From positions 25,034,818 to 25,098,817 of the forward strand of contig OY986436.1 in NCBI GenBank assembly GCA_963920525.1: a stretch of DNA of 64,000 nucleotides, read 5' to 3'. This document shows, in pieces, positions 34,278-45,317 of this stretch. The translations under genes and the position numbers were made by a program. How positions within the stretch are numbered: position 1 is the stretch's first letter; every line of letters starts with the position of its first letter. The notes under the pieces were generated by a model. It was not told the DNA's origin. It was given only the letters and a program-made list of their open reading frames with translations, and searched no databases. The stretch is from Dichetophora obliterata (taxonomy: Eukaryota; Arthropoda; Insecta; Diptera; Sciomyzidae).

Positions 34278-35746
34278 TGTTTATTTATTTATTTTTCGAG
34301 TCTATGAATTATAAATTCTTACAGATAAGACATAAGTAAATACTTAAATTAAAACAAGATAAAAGAAAAAGACAAACGAAAAAAGGAAACGGAAAAAGCA
34401 AACAAATTTAAAATTGCAATACAAGCTTCCAAGATAAATGACAGTAAGTTTTTTTAGACTATTCTTAGATATAGTTAAATCAATACAATATTTTAGAGAC
34501 AAATCATTAAATAACATGAAGGCTGTAGTAATAGGCTCATTTAAGGCATAATTTGCTCTATGGAGTTTGATAAAAAATACTTTAAAATAACGCAAATGTC
34601 TAGACGAAATCCTAAAATCAACTAACTGCAGCAATAGTGGACTGTCAATTTTACCAGATACAATATCATGAATAGACAGAAGTGATTGAAGTTTTCTTCG
34701 AGGTTCCAATGATTTTATGCCCATTAACAAGCACCGCACATTAAGCGTGAATCAAAGTAGCTGTCGCACCTATATTTATACCAATTACACAAAAAGAAGC
34801 AACACTGGAAAACAAATGTTATTTTTATACGACTCTGGCATTAATATTCCACGTGTTGCATGAACCGTTTCAAAAGTTTTGTCAATAATAATAATAATAT
34901 TGCGAAAGGAAATAAGTGCACAGATTCTTCGCCAGCAAAACTCTTGTTTTTCAAGCAAGCCACAACTCGAAAAATGATAGAGTGCACTCAGCTTGCATGA
35001 CAGAAATTTCTAAAGAAAAAAAAAACCATTGAAAGATTTCAAAATGTTTCGTCAGTTATGGTTTGGGGCGCTTTCTCCAAAAAGGGCAAATTGCCCCTTC
35101 TTATCGAAAAAGGCGTTAAAATAATTCGGAATATTACTGAGAACATGTTTTAAAGAATTATCTCATGCGGCATGCAAGCAAATTTACAGAGAAGGTCACT
35201 TTTGTTTTCAGCAAGATTCTTTTCCAGCACAAAAGACAAAAATCGTTCAAAGGTGGTGCAGAGCAGGTTTGTCATGTTTTATTTCTGTTGACGAATGGCC
35301 TCCGTCATCCCCTGACCTAAACCCCCTGGACTTTTCTATTTGGGGTATAGTATGATGATATACCTGAAAACCAGATGCGTACCGCATGCTCGTCTTTCAC
35401 AAATTGTTTTAAATTTTTAAAAAAATTAATGGTGAAAGATTCGAATTTAATGATGAAGAATGCTTAAAATAAAAAAAAATAAAAAATTTTTGTTTAATAA
35501 AGTTTATACATTGCTTTTGATTTATGGCATAAAACAAGTGCGACAGTTATTTTGATTCACGCTGTTCATATGCAGGCCTTAACATTGATCTAGTGGCATA
35601 ATTCTGAACAAATTCGAGTCTTAATGTATGAATGGCATAAACTGGGCCCCAAATTAAGGAGGCGTATTCCAGCCTAGATTTTATCAAAGAGTTATGTAGC
35701 ACTTTAACCGTAGAACACATAACCAAAAAATACCACGCATACACAT
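34278..35746 (-). pseudogene. Non-LTR retrotransposon 3' end, split by a Tc1-like element
   Basis: The minus strand at 35744-35564 reads NSLIKSRLEYASLIWGPVYA and HTLRLEFVQNYATRSML, the region after the RT palm in jockey/CR1-like elements. After a foreign insert (34744-35563) the same gene resumes at 34739 with RCLLMGIKSLEPRRKLQSLL then SIHDIVSGKIDSPLLLQL and NEPITTAFMLFNDL, the usual C-terminal block. An ATAAATAAATAAAT-type tail at about 34278 marks the 3' end. The copy is 5'-truncated at about 35746. Confidence 0.85.
34744..35563 (+). mobile_element. Tc1-like element, degraded, inserted in a non-LTR element
   Basis: TIRs AGCGTGAATCAAAGTAGCTG (34744) and AGCGTGAATCAAAATAACTG (minus strand, ending 35563) continue as TCGCAC. 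Between them the plus strand carries pieces of a Tc1-type transposase: SVMVWGAFSKKGKLPLLIEK, HFCFQQDSFPAQKTKIVQRW and WPPSSPDLNPLDFSIWG, in different frames. The length of 820 bp means internal deletion of the N-terminal half. The flanking TA duplication is not cleanly preserved. Confidence 0.82.
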
Positions 35747-36254
35747 AACCGGGGTACTCGTGTACCCCTAACTTGTTTTTAATGCTTAACAGTTATAATT
35801 GCAATTGTTAGTGATTCAAATCATTACTTCTTGAGTGCTAGTGCAAGTGAACTTTGTAATATTTTCAATTGCGACGATTAAAATAAATATTTTTTAAAAA
35901 TGGCATCAAAATATCTGTGGTTACAAGGAATAATGCCTAAATTCAAAGTATCGTAAAAAACGATATTTTAATTCCACGAACTACGACCCATTTTTTTGAA
36001 ATATATGAACCATTACAAACAAAATACATGCAGACATAAGTGATGATCAATTCTGGGCAAAAAATGGATATCTGCATACTTTCAAAAATTGGCAATAAAG
36101 TATATTCCATATCGCTTTTTTACGATATTTTGAGTTTAGTCATTATTCCTTGTGACCACAGATATAATGAAAATCTATCTTCCAGTGCTTTGAAAAGTAA
36201 CAAAAGAGAAATATTCCCACAAATTAAAAGTTTTAATGTTTTTACTTTTACAAA
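35747..36254. repeat. GGGGTAC hairpin and long inverted repeat upstream of the piggyBac-like frame
   Basis: GGGGTACTCGTGTACCCC (35753-35770) is a short hairpin. Further in, the segment at about 35903-35970 (ATCTGTGGTTACAAGGAATAA, then TATCGTAAAAAACGATAT) is inverse to about 36095-36170 (TTTTTTACGATATTTTGAG, then TTATTCCTTGTGACCACAG), giving arms of about 70 bp with a 125-bp spacer. These may be the terminal and subterminal repeats of the element encoding the frame at 36255. Confidence 0.55.
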
Positions 36255-36767
36255 TTGAGTGATGCAGAGAAAGAGACTTACATTCAGGCTGTTTTTGACA
36301 ACGTTGTGAACGATGAAGGAGATTCTTTTTCAGAGGACGATGGAGAACAGGTGCTCAATGTAAGGAATGTCGAAATGTCTTATGGCGAAGAGCCTCCTGA
36401 AAACGAAGAATTCGATGAAGTAGCCTTTGACAACGAATCGGATGGCGAAAATGATAAAGAAGAAGACGAAGTGGCAACGATTAATCTGGGGGCCGATAAA
36501 TTTGTGGCGCGTGACGGCACTGAATGGAGCTCCCAACCAAATGCCGCTCCTCAAGCATTGATACAAAACATTGTACGACAACGCTGTGGTCCATTGAGAC
36601 AAACCGAAATGATGTCAATGGAACAAACATTCATGAATTTAGAGATGCCAAAACCATGGCAGAATAACCAGGTAGATGCAATTCGGAGAGCAAAAAACGA
36701 GAGAGCAAAACATTGGCTTAACTATAATGTCACTATTGACATTTTATGTTTATTCGTTCAGCCGTAG
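36255..36767 (+). pseudogene. piggyBac-like transposase N-terminal fragment
   Basis: About 170 codons are open. An acidic N-terminal third (SFSEDDGEQVLNV, DNESDGENDKEEDEV) is followed by FVARDGTEWSSQPN, IVRQRCGPLRQTE and RRAKNERAKHWLNYN. An acidic leader, a DGTxW motif, an NIVRxxxGP motif and an NxxAKxxLNYN-type stretch are how piggyBac transposases begin. The reading frame then ends before any DDD catalytic residue, so this is a fragment. The first in-frame ATG is well inside (near 36375); upstream, TTTTACAAATTGAG could be a splice acceptor, leaving an exon of a host-adopted gene as an alternative. Confidence 0.55.
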
Positions 36768-36769
36768 GG

Positions 36770-37712
36770 ATGTTTAATTTACTTGTAACCGTATAAATCA
36801 ATTGAGTACCCAGATTTTATGTATCTATGTAAAAAAAGTAAACAAAAATCTTAAAAACTTTATAAAATGAGCCGTGTTTTATGATATAATATATAACTAA
36901 TTGTAATTTTGCCTTAAATGAAGCAAATGAAAGTTTACTTTTAATATAATTTTCATTCGACTACTTATTTCGATTGTTCAGTAACCATTTGTAAAACTAT
37001 GTACGGCTTATTTAAACTGTCAAAATATATTTTGACAAGTGAAATTGCTGTTTGAAAAAATTAAATTTATTTAATGAAATCGACGATTGTTTGTTTATTT
37101 GCCAACAATTGATGAATTGTTTTGGAATTATCGCGACGGGAGGAAGTTATAGGCAATCCAGTAAAGCCGTTGTCAAACCTGAGTTGTCGATAAACATTTG
37201 CAGTTACCGCAATTGAAATACTCAAGATAAACTGCTTGGGAGTACATGCTATTTACGTTTAAGTCCACCGGAATGGAAACGGATGTGCTAAATTCAAGAA
37301 ACAATCTTAAAATAATTATGTGTATTGTGTTGCAAGTAATTGTGTTCTGTTTAATTTTCAAATTGTAATGTTTAAAATGTAATTAATAACTTGCTGGGAC
37401 TTTGAAAAAATAAATTAAATTAATTGTCCTTAAGATTGCAGCTACGTTTTTAATTCGATCCGATCGGCAATAAGTAACATGCGAAATTACTACATTAAAG
37501 GCCGTTTTCTCAATGTCCGGTAAAGCACTAATTGGAAATTTGACCGGCTGTTAGCAAGAAAGCATTTTCTCAATGTTCGGTTAGGTCTTAAGTGCCGGTT
37601 AAGTTAATGGCAAGTTGAGGTTACGTTTAGTTGCTAATCGGAAGAACAGCTGTGTAGTGCAAAAAATAATTATATATTTTATAATTAACAATTGATTATA
37701 ATTGATAATCAT
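36770..37712. other. Intergenic DNA, nothing firm
   Basis: Contains a perfect 20-bp palindrome TGTCAAAATATATTTTGACA at 37019-37038 and two TTTTCTCAATGTYCGGTTA-like words (37506, 37566) spaced 60 bp. No protein-like frame. Confidence 0.4.
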
Positions 37713-37841
37713 CCAATAAAAAAGTCAAAATTGATATCATTTTCAAAACAGCTCATTTTGACATTATAATAACGCCTTTGTTATTGTTTTGTTGCCGGAG
37801 AGAGCGTATTTCTAGTGCATCTACCTGGTTATTCTACCATG
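37713..37841 (+). repeat. CATG-family repeat, truncated copy C
   Basis: 129 bp almost identical to 25929-26058, from CCAATAAAAAAGTC to TTATTCTACCATG. The two copies share both endpoints, so this 130-bp module moves or was amplified as a unit although it lacks a left TIR. It lies about 215 bp upstream of the methyltransferase start codon. Confidence 0.75.
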
Positions 37842-38057
37842 GCCAAAACGGTAACACTACTTACAACCCTGTTCTGCGTATAAATTTGAATGAGTCTTAT
37901 TTCAGACTGATAATAAATTCACAATTGTATAAAAACAAAGTGTAAAGTTTTTTAGGTTATCCGCTGCGATACAATACAAAGCGAAACGACTTTATACAAT
38001 AAAAAGCTTCGCTTCAATAATACAAATCCTAATACAAATAAATAACAAAGGTTCTAA

Positions 38058-38844
38058 ATGAACTTACAGGATGAGGACGATGTTTCTTTATCAGCTGATA
38101 CGCTGAGAATACTTAACGAATTCTTGCAAGAAAGATCGGAGCGTGAGCGCGTGGAACAAGAAAATATCAAAACCAAGGCGGGCAAGGATATAAAGTTCGA
38201 AGAGGATTGGGTGAGCAGCCGATGAGTAAACAATTAAAGTGCGACAAGAATAATTTGAATTTAACGTTTATTAACATAGCAACTGAGTCAATTTTGGTAT
38301 AGCGAAGCCACTAAAAAAACGGTGGGCAGCGTTGTAGAAAAGCTTGTAGCGGAGAAGTCGGCAGATTACAAAGTAGCTCTGCTATCATGTCCGTCGCTAT
38401 ATAATACAGTAAAGGATGTTCACGACAATGGTTAGTTGTGATAAAAAGCGTTAAATACACTTTAATCCTGATGATTTGCTTGCAGTGAGAATTTTTGAGT
38501 ATGACAAAAGATTCGCAGCCTATGGCAATGATTTTATCTACTACGATTTTAACGAAGCCGACGAAGAGTGCTATTTGAAACATCTCCATTGCAGTTTTGA
38601 TCTCATCGTAGTGGATCCACCTTTTCTCTCCGAAGAATGTATAACGAAAATGTCGAAAATTGTAGGCAAACTTCAAAAACCCGAAGCAAAAATAATTTTC
38701 TGCTCCGGCGAAGTGGTTGAACACTGGCTAACGCAATGCTTACAGCTGAAAAAATGCAAATTTCAACCGCAGCACGAACGCAATCTAGGCAATGAATTTG
38801 TTTCCTACGCAAATTTCGATTTAGACGACTTGATTAATTTATGA
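38058..38844 (+). CDS. EEF1AKMT1: EEF1A lysine methyltransferase 1 (N6AMT2/Efm5 family), 3 exons
   Basis: Exons 38058-38210, 38280-38430 and 38486-38844, with GT-AG introns of 69 and 55 bp, give about 220 aa, the family length. The acidic N-terminus (NLQDEDDVSLSADTLRILNE) is followed by FEEDWQLSQFWYS across the first splice, the family signature. A short Rossmann strand follows (VALLSCPSLYNTVKD), then VRIFEYDKRFAAYG, FDLIVVDPPFLSEE with the catalytic-type D145-P-P-F148 motif, KIIFCSGEVVEHW and RNLGNEFVSYANFD. Orthologues trimethylate a lysine near the C-terminal region of eukaryotic elongation factor 1A (yeast Efm5, human EEF1AKMT1) using S-adenosylmethionine. The start is the first ATG in the conserved frame. 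Downstream is the convergent prefoldin gene; no good AATAAA is seen before it. Confidence 0.95.
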
Positions 38845-38994
38845 TTTCCATGAGTTATATTTATTTTGTTTTTTTTTAACAATTGTGCTTAGCGGTAAGA
38901 ACGTCTTGCAATTTCAATTATATTTGTAAATAATTCATTGTAAATGCGAACTTGAGTTTTTCATTTAATAATCAATAGAGATGGTCTTAAATTT

Positions 38995-39517
38995 TTACTT
39001 GGCCGCTACATCGGCATCCTTGCGCTGTTGCACTAACTCTCGCAGACCGTCTTCCTGATCCTTGAGAGACTTGACCAGAAATTCTTTTTTCTTGCTGAGC
39101 AGCTCAATAGCTTTATCGCATTTGTCCTGCTTTGCCTGTAGGTCAGAGCGCATATTTTGAACATCTGTGAGCACGAACATCCGGCCTACCGAGAGATATA
39201 CTCTGTTACAAAAAAGAAACAGAATTTGAGACTTGACTGGTTACTCCAATGTAGCAAACAAAAAGAGCCCTACCTGGTGTCATCCGTCAGATCACTGGTG
39301 CCCTTCTCTGTCAGTTGGTACTTGTGTTTGCCAGTCTTTACCATGTCACATCTCATGTCAATCATATTTAACTTTTTGGTTGTCTCAATTTTGTTGATTT
39401 GCATTTCGGTGAATGCCTTGAAGTTATAGAATAAACATTTTTGGTCTCGTATTTGAAATGTTTTTTGATGCCTTCTTCATGACTCACCTTTTTCAGTTCT
39501 AAATCCATTTGTGCCAT
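38995..39517 (-). CDS. Pfdn1: Prefoldin subunit 1, 3 exons
   Basis: Exons, minus strand: 39517-39488 (MAQMDLELKK), 39416-39274 and 39202-38995, with GT-AG introns of 71 bp each. The product is about 126 aa, normal for a beta-type prefoldin. The N-terminal helix (DLELKKAFTEMQINKIETTK) and C-terminal helix (SDLQAKQDKCDKAIELLSKK) form the two coiled-coil arms. The beta-hairpin linker holds GTSDLTDDTR-VYLSVGRMFVL, where the VGRMF phrase is diagnostic. Prefoldin is the hetero-hexameric cytosolic chaperone that hands nascent actin and tubulin to the TRiC/CCT chaperonin. A minus-strand AATAAA at about 38859-38864 puts the likely 3' end next to the stop of the convergent methyltransferase gene. Confidence 0.94.
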
Positions 39518-39529
39518 TTTAAAAGAATT

Positions 39530-41600
39530 TTATATTTAAACTGCAGTTCTCGTTGTTTTTATTTTATTAAATATATAAATTTTTGATAAATTAAAACACC
39601 TGCAAAAATTCTGAAACTGTGATCAGCCAAAAAATTTTTCGGGCGTTTTGACAGCTATGACGGCAAATGGCATGTGTGTTTGGCCGTGGTGAGTTCAGCT
39701 GGTTGGTGTCTTAACTATATTGTAAATACAGGGACGGCTTAAAAAGGATGAATCATGTTTGAAAAGCACAAAGCAAGTATGCATCATATGTGTAAAATAC
39801 TTCTAAACAAACAACCAAAATAGAATTGAGTTTAAAATAATTCAAATATTGAAAAAATGCTATTCGATGATTTATTATAAGATTGGTTGTGCTAATATTA
39901 ATTTTTCATGCAAATCAAGCTGACGCACAGTGGACCGTTCCATACAAGTTAGATGGAAGAAAATATTTTATTATTTTAATAGATAAGGGATGCAAAGGGT
40001 CTACTCTGACCCCCTGGGGAGTTTTGGGCTAGTTTTGTGTTTTCCGGAGGTTATTTCACTAAAAATGCTCTTGCAACGAAAGTTTTTTAAGTGAAGCTTT
40101 ATGCAAAGATGTCTTAGAAAGATAATTTCATGACCTTTCCAATATGATATGCAACACTAGTAGAAATTTGTGTCTAAAATATAAGTATTTAGTTGTTAGA
40201 CTAAGAAATTTTGTAGAAAAATACACTATTTTTAAGTTTAAAGTGAATTTTGAAGGGCGTGTCAGAGGATGGAAGGAAGGATGGGGTGATTGAAAAAAAT
40301 GAATATTTGAATTCAAACAGCGTGGTAGCTGTATTAATGCACAAAAAATACATAAAACTACAAAAACTAAGTGGTTAGAGTCGAAAATAATATATAACTT
40401 TAAAGGCGTTAACGCGAAACAACATTCTTTTAACTAGCGGACAGTTAGTCTCAAGATTGGCTGGGCCGATTTTGAAAAAAACCTTGTTTTATTTTCTTTA
40501 TTAACATATTGTCTAATACTACGTTTAAATGGGAACAAATGACTCATTTGAAATGAGTACATTTACAATGCAAACGTAGTCTAAGGCAATCTACCAACAA
40601 ATTTTCCAAAAATGTCCAAAAATGTGGTAGATATTTTTTTAAATATTGCCCAATTTTTTTCTTCAATTATTAAAATATTATGGTAGATTGCCGGGAAGAA
40701 GGCATCCCTCTTTATAAATATTTTTTGTTTCAGACGTCCTATTCCAGAGATATGCCCGCCATATGGACACCGGATTGTTGAGCATTTTATACATATTAAG
40801 AAAATTATTTTTTTATGTTTTTTCCAATCTTAAAGGATGTACAAATTAAAAAATGTATGTTATTAACTGTAAGGGCCCAAGTTATTAACTTTAGGATATT
40901 GCTTACTTTTTCCCTATCCGAAACTGAAATGATACCTTAAAAGGGAAGGTTGCCAAACCTAAAAATGTTAGAAATATTAATTAAATATAATAACATTTAA
41001 GAAATTGTCAAAAGTAAATACAAGAACATGCAAGGAAGAATAAAAGCCCACCTGGAATATGACAAAAATTACCGGTTTTGGTAATTCGAGCGTATCCTCA
41101 AACAAAAACATAATAATTTATAAAATAATTTTTGGTGTACTAAGAATTTCATAAACATACGTTTACAAAAGTGGTCTATCGTTTCCGTGACCTTTCTTCG
41201 CTTAGGAGTTATGCCATTAAAAACAAAATAGAAAATCATGATGTAGGGAAGCAAAAAGGCAAATTTTACCATACAATTTTTTTTTAACTTTGGTACCATA
41301 CGGTCTAGCTGTATGAAATTTATACGTAAGAAAGATATGCCACTCAGTAGCCTTAATTTGAAAACATTCCGTGCCCTCAAACTCGAGTTACAGATTTATT
41401 TCCCTCTAAACAGGCTAATTAGTAAACTGTTGTGACTAGAATGACGCACAGATCCATATATAGAAAATATATAGAAAAAAGTAAACTTTTTGATATTGTA
41501 AAATTTTTTTTTACTAATCGAGAGTCCAAAAAAAGCACTCAGAAATCTTTTAAAGTTTGGTCAGGCTCGAAACTTAAAATTTTTCAATAAAAAACTTTGA
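39530..41600. other. Upstream of Pfdn1, then intergenic DNA
   Basis: 39520-39700 should hold the prefoldin promoter, but no core motif stands out. At 39928 ACAGTGGACCGTTCCAT looks like a DNA-transposon terminus without a visible partner. GGCAATCTACCA (40590) and TGGTAGATTGCC (40680) are inverse and 90 bp apart. No coding frame recognised. Confidence 0.4.
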
Positions 41601-42191
41601 GGGCCAGTTTTTCAGTGCTGGTTTAAGCATTGTTTAACTTGAGACTAGTTAATCGTAGATTAAAACTGATCTGAGCTTAACTAAGCAATCAGTTTTTCAG
41701 TGCTGGTTTAATAACATGCAGATTAGGTATAAATAATAGGGCAACACTTGCAAACGTTAAATAGTTACTGAGAATTTCTAACAGCTGACAATGAAATTTG
41801 CCATAAAATAGAAAGCAAAATAGAAAAAGCTTAAATTAGAAAAAGTGTGTTTATAAAAAATTAGCGTACAAAATAATAAAAGAAGTAACAACTTTAATAC
41901 AGAAGAAGTAGAATACTTGCTGGCGCTGGTTGCAGATTTTAAACATATAGAAAGATGCATTTTTAAACGTGAAGAAAAAAACAAGGCCTGGAAGGAGATC
42001 GAAAAAATATTTAATTCGCTGTTTGGTTCATATGTCATATCAATAATATGTCAAACAGAAAGTTAACTAGAGTTTAACTCACCAACATTGGTAGTTTAAA
42101 CTTCGATCAAAGTTCACTGAAATACTAGATTAATGGTTTAAACTTAGTTTAAACTTCAAACCGAGTTAAACTAGCACTGAAAAACTGGCCC
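41601..42191 (+). mobile_element. PIF/Harbinger-type element with Myb/SANT-like remnant (591 bp)
   Basis: GGGCCAGTTTTTCAGTGCTGG opens the element and the complement of GGGCCAGTTTTTCAGTGCTA closes it. TGA flanks both ends (41598-41600, 42192-42194), a variant of the 3-bp Harbinger TSD. The terminal word CAGTTTTTCAGTGCTGGTTTAA is repeated inside the left arm near 41690. A coding remnant lies in the centre (41884-42066). Confidence 0.8.
41884..42066 (+). pseudogene. Myb/SANT-like domain fragment of a Harbinger element
   Basis: A 60-codon frame contains NTEEVEYLLALVADF, then KHIERCIFKREEKNKAWKEI and EKIFNSLFG. The pattern E-x3-L-L-x-L-V ... K-x2-A-W-x2-I-x3-F-N is that of the Myb/SANT-like (MADF-like) DNA-binding domain. 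Autonomous PIF/Harbinger elements carry such a protein beside their transposase, so this fits the TIR/TSD evidence. The frame begins without a clear ATG and ends by TAA at 42064. Confidence 0.68.
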
Positions 42192-42194
42192 TGA

Positions 42195-44474
42195 GAATAT
42201 CATTTGTTTTTACTACCTGTCTTAAGTGTTTTGTTTTTAATAGAGTGAAACTAAAAAGAAACAATAATAAAAATATGATATGTAATGTTTTTTAAACTCC
42301 AGTATTTTTGTTGTAATTAAAAAAGAATTTTATTGTGATTTTTTAAAAATAAGCATTTTTAGTGAATAAAAGCTGAAAACCTTGAAAACTTTAGCAGGTA
42401 AAAAAAATATCAAAAACATCTTCCCAAATTTTTCAAACTAGTATTTTGCAAACTGATTAGTTTATCTCTTTTTAGTACAAATATATGCAGAAATATGCTA
42501 TTTATGCCGATAGCCCCAGCTGCTAGTGCTTAAGAATTTATTGTAGATTAAGTTTAAAATAAATATTTAATAAAAAAGAAATAAAGTATATTAACTTCAA
42601 AACCTCACGTACGCTTCGAATTATACTTTGTATATGTATATGGTTTTTGGTACGGTTAGTATTTTAGCACTATAAATATTGCTCTATCCCTCCGCACACC
42701 CTCTGAAAGTGCAGAATTATTTACTTTTTGACCTGAACTCAAAAAATGTTGTAATGTTCTTTGTAGAGAAAAGATAAAAACTACAACATTTTTCAATGAT
42801 GTTGTATTGGATACCCTTGTTGTTGTTTATTTTTGACCAACTTCAAAACCATTTCACTTTAATGTGTTGTAAGCCTTATTGAATCGTATTTAAATTTATT
42901 ATTAAATAGAGTATTCAATAAATTTTTTAAATTTGTTGATGCCTTGTATAATGTTTTGGCATTGGTTTGCAAAAATTTTAAGTAATTCTGGACATGGCAT
43001 GTAAAAGAACTCAAACTTTAATGAAATGTCAAAAATAATGTTAAATATTAACACGTTAACTTTTTGCGCATACAAGATTTTAAAAGTGCAACAGTTATGC
43101 ATTTTTTCTCTTTCTGAGAAACATAATTTTCGAGAAAAGGGTATAATGCATTTTCACCAGATTTTTTTTTCGAGAAGAGCACGGAAAATTAGTAGGGCAA
43201 AAAAAAACATGAAACATTTTTTTTCAAGTGAAGAAAACGCCACAGATACGGATGCTTATTTTAAACCAACTTAATTTTTTTAGTAACGTCTAAATTAACA
43301 AAAAAAAAAGTAAAATGTGGGTAAAGTTATTTAAAAGTTATGATGTTTTAATAAATATGATTCATACTCATGGAGAGCTTTTTAATCATATTCATTTTAA
43401 TTAAAAATTTTATAAGATAATTTGTGTTATGTATGAAATAGAGTGCGAATGTAACGCCCGAACGCTAGGACTTACCCATAAATATATATGCCTTATATTT
43501 GCGAAAGATGCGTGGAAAATTTCAGTTGAAATTTTTCATTATAAGTTATTTTCTGCCGAGTTTTCATTTTTTAAAACAATAACATACAAATTTTAATTAA
43601 AATTTTAAAAATTTTGTGATATATTTAAGCCAAATCTTGTGCAACTTTCTTTTTATTGATTCTTTGACAGTAAAAACAAAAAGTTCTAAAGGTTTTTTTG
43701 ACAGTTCAAATTTTAAATTAAACTTTTGAATAAATAAAATTCAATATTTAAAACATAAATTTAAGCTTTTTGCATTAAAACTAAATTTTTTTACTAAGCA
43801 AAGCAAAACCAAACTTTTTTAAATCAAATTGAACTTTCAAAACGTTAAATTCAACTCTTTGCAGTTCAAAGTAAAAACTAAGCAAAAAACAAACGAATAT
43901 AAACAAAATTCTTCAATTAAGAGGTCGACGAAATATTCCATTAATAAAACAAACCTTTTTACAAATGAAATTCAACTTTTAAAACTTCATATTAAATTTT
44001 TAAGATTTCAAGACTTCAAATTTGACGTCGTATGCAAAAGTAGGAGTTATTTTTTTATTAATTTCATAATTTATTTAATTTATTATTTTTTTATTATATA
44101 TAAAAGAATTCAACTTGGCACGTCTACTCTAACCGAGCGTTTTCATTGTCCAAACGCTACGTTTTGTTCGCGATGAATTCTTCGTTCGTTCCAACCGTTT
44201 ACACTACACGAACAGAAGTGGCGAACATTGGTAAGTCGCCATCTTGTTCGTTCGTGCACTGGAAACACTTAAATTCAATGGTTGATATATTGAAAACTCA
44301 AATAGTAAGAAAACTTGCCACAAATAAAACAGTGTTCTTTTTTCGGCGGCCGATCAGAGCGAACGAGGAAATCTTCGTTTGCGAGCATTTTGAAAAAAAC
44401 CAAAGTTCCGAACCTTGGTTCTTACCAAGCTGCTTCCACTGTCTGAACGAACGATGAATTCTTCGTTCGTAAAA
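42195..44474. other. Intergenic AT-rich DNA, nothing recognised
   Basis: No protein-like frame. Near 44110-44460 GAACGAACGAAGAATTC/CTTCGTTCGTTC words recur on both strands and are probably related to the MITE that begins at 44475. Confidence 0.4.
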
Positions 44475-44853
44475 GGGCTTACACATTAGCGAACTTGTTC
44501 GTCGAACAAAATGGCAAGGCGAACCTGTTGGAAAAAGCTTGTGTTCAAATTGAACGAACATGTTCGTCGAGCATGGGATTTTTTCTTGTTTGTCGCCATC
44601 ATTTTGTTATAGATATTGATAACGCAGCAACATGAACAATAAAGAATTTAATTTTCGCTACAGAATTTCATTAGGTATGACGCTTAAGTTGAAATTATAG
44701 GATTATAGAACAAGAGTTGTTCGACGAAGAAAATCAAAAATTTTTGCCAACACGCCAACAGGTTCGACGAACTGTCGAACTAGCTTCTTAACTAGCGAAC
44801 TGGCTCGAACATGGCCGCCGCTCGACGAACCTGCTCGCAGATGTGTAAGTCCC
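44475..44853. mobile_element. MITE, TIR GGGMCTTACACATYWGCGARC
   Basis: GGGCTTACACATTAGCGAAC then TTGTTCGTCGA (left) against GGGACTTACACATCTGCGAG then CAGGTTCGTCGA (right, minus strand) gives an imperfect TIR of about 31 bp. The interior has more GTTCGTCGA words. No TSD is seen. The next MITE begins within 2 bp. Confidence 0.65.
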
Positions 44854-44854
44854 A

Positions 44855-45270
44855 TGTTACGGTGGCGGTCATGGCTCATCATGGTCATGCTTTGTTGTTG
44901 TTTCAATGTAAATTAAAAATTTGAGAGCGAGAGCAAGAGAGTAAATTTTCACCACCACGGTCACCAAATGATTCGACAAAAATATGAAATCATGGGATCA
45001 AAACAGTGTTGCGTTGTGGAATTATTCACAACAATTGTGTTTAGGCACGAAAATAGTACACTTTTAGTACGAAATGTATGAAAGCAGTAATGAAACCTGC
45101 TTAATAGCAACACTCATCGGTTGGAAAAATACTACAAGTAGCAAAAAGTGTACTGGTGCTTAGGCATCATATGATCACCAGCATAACATACTTTCGTCAC
45201 ACAGCTCATCAAACGAAAAAAGAGAGCAAAAAGTGTCATGACCAGGGATCATATGACGACCACCGTAACA
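44855..45270. mobile_element. MITE, TIR TGTTACGGTGGYSGTCAT
   Basis: TGTTACGGTGGCGGTCATGG, then TGGTCATGC, on the left mirrors TGTTACGGTGGTCGTCATAT, then TGGTCATGACA, read from the right end. About 416 bp, non-coding, no firm TSD. Confidence 0.65.
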
Positions 45271-45317
45271 TTACCCTAAGCCATTTTAGGGCAGTAAAAA
45301 CGCTCGGTTAAAAAAAG

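Noticed and set aside
36330..36602. 90-codon minus-strand frame opposite the piggyBac-like frame
   Set aside because: It is a shadow of the sense frame, which carries the recognisable motifs.
43829..44176. 115-codon plus-strand frame as a gene
   Set aside because: Lys/Asn/Phe-rich low-complexity translation with no motif, no promoter or splice context.
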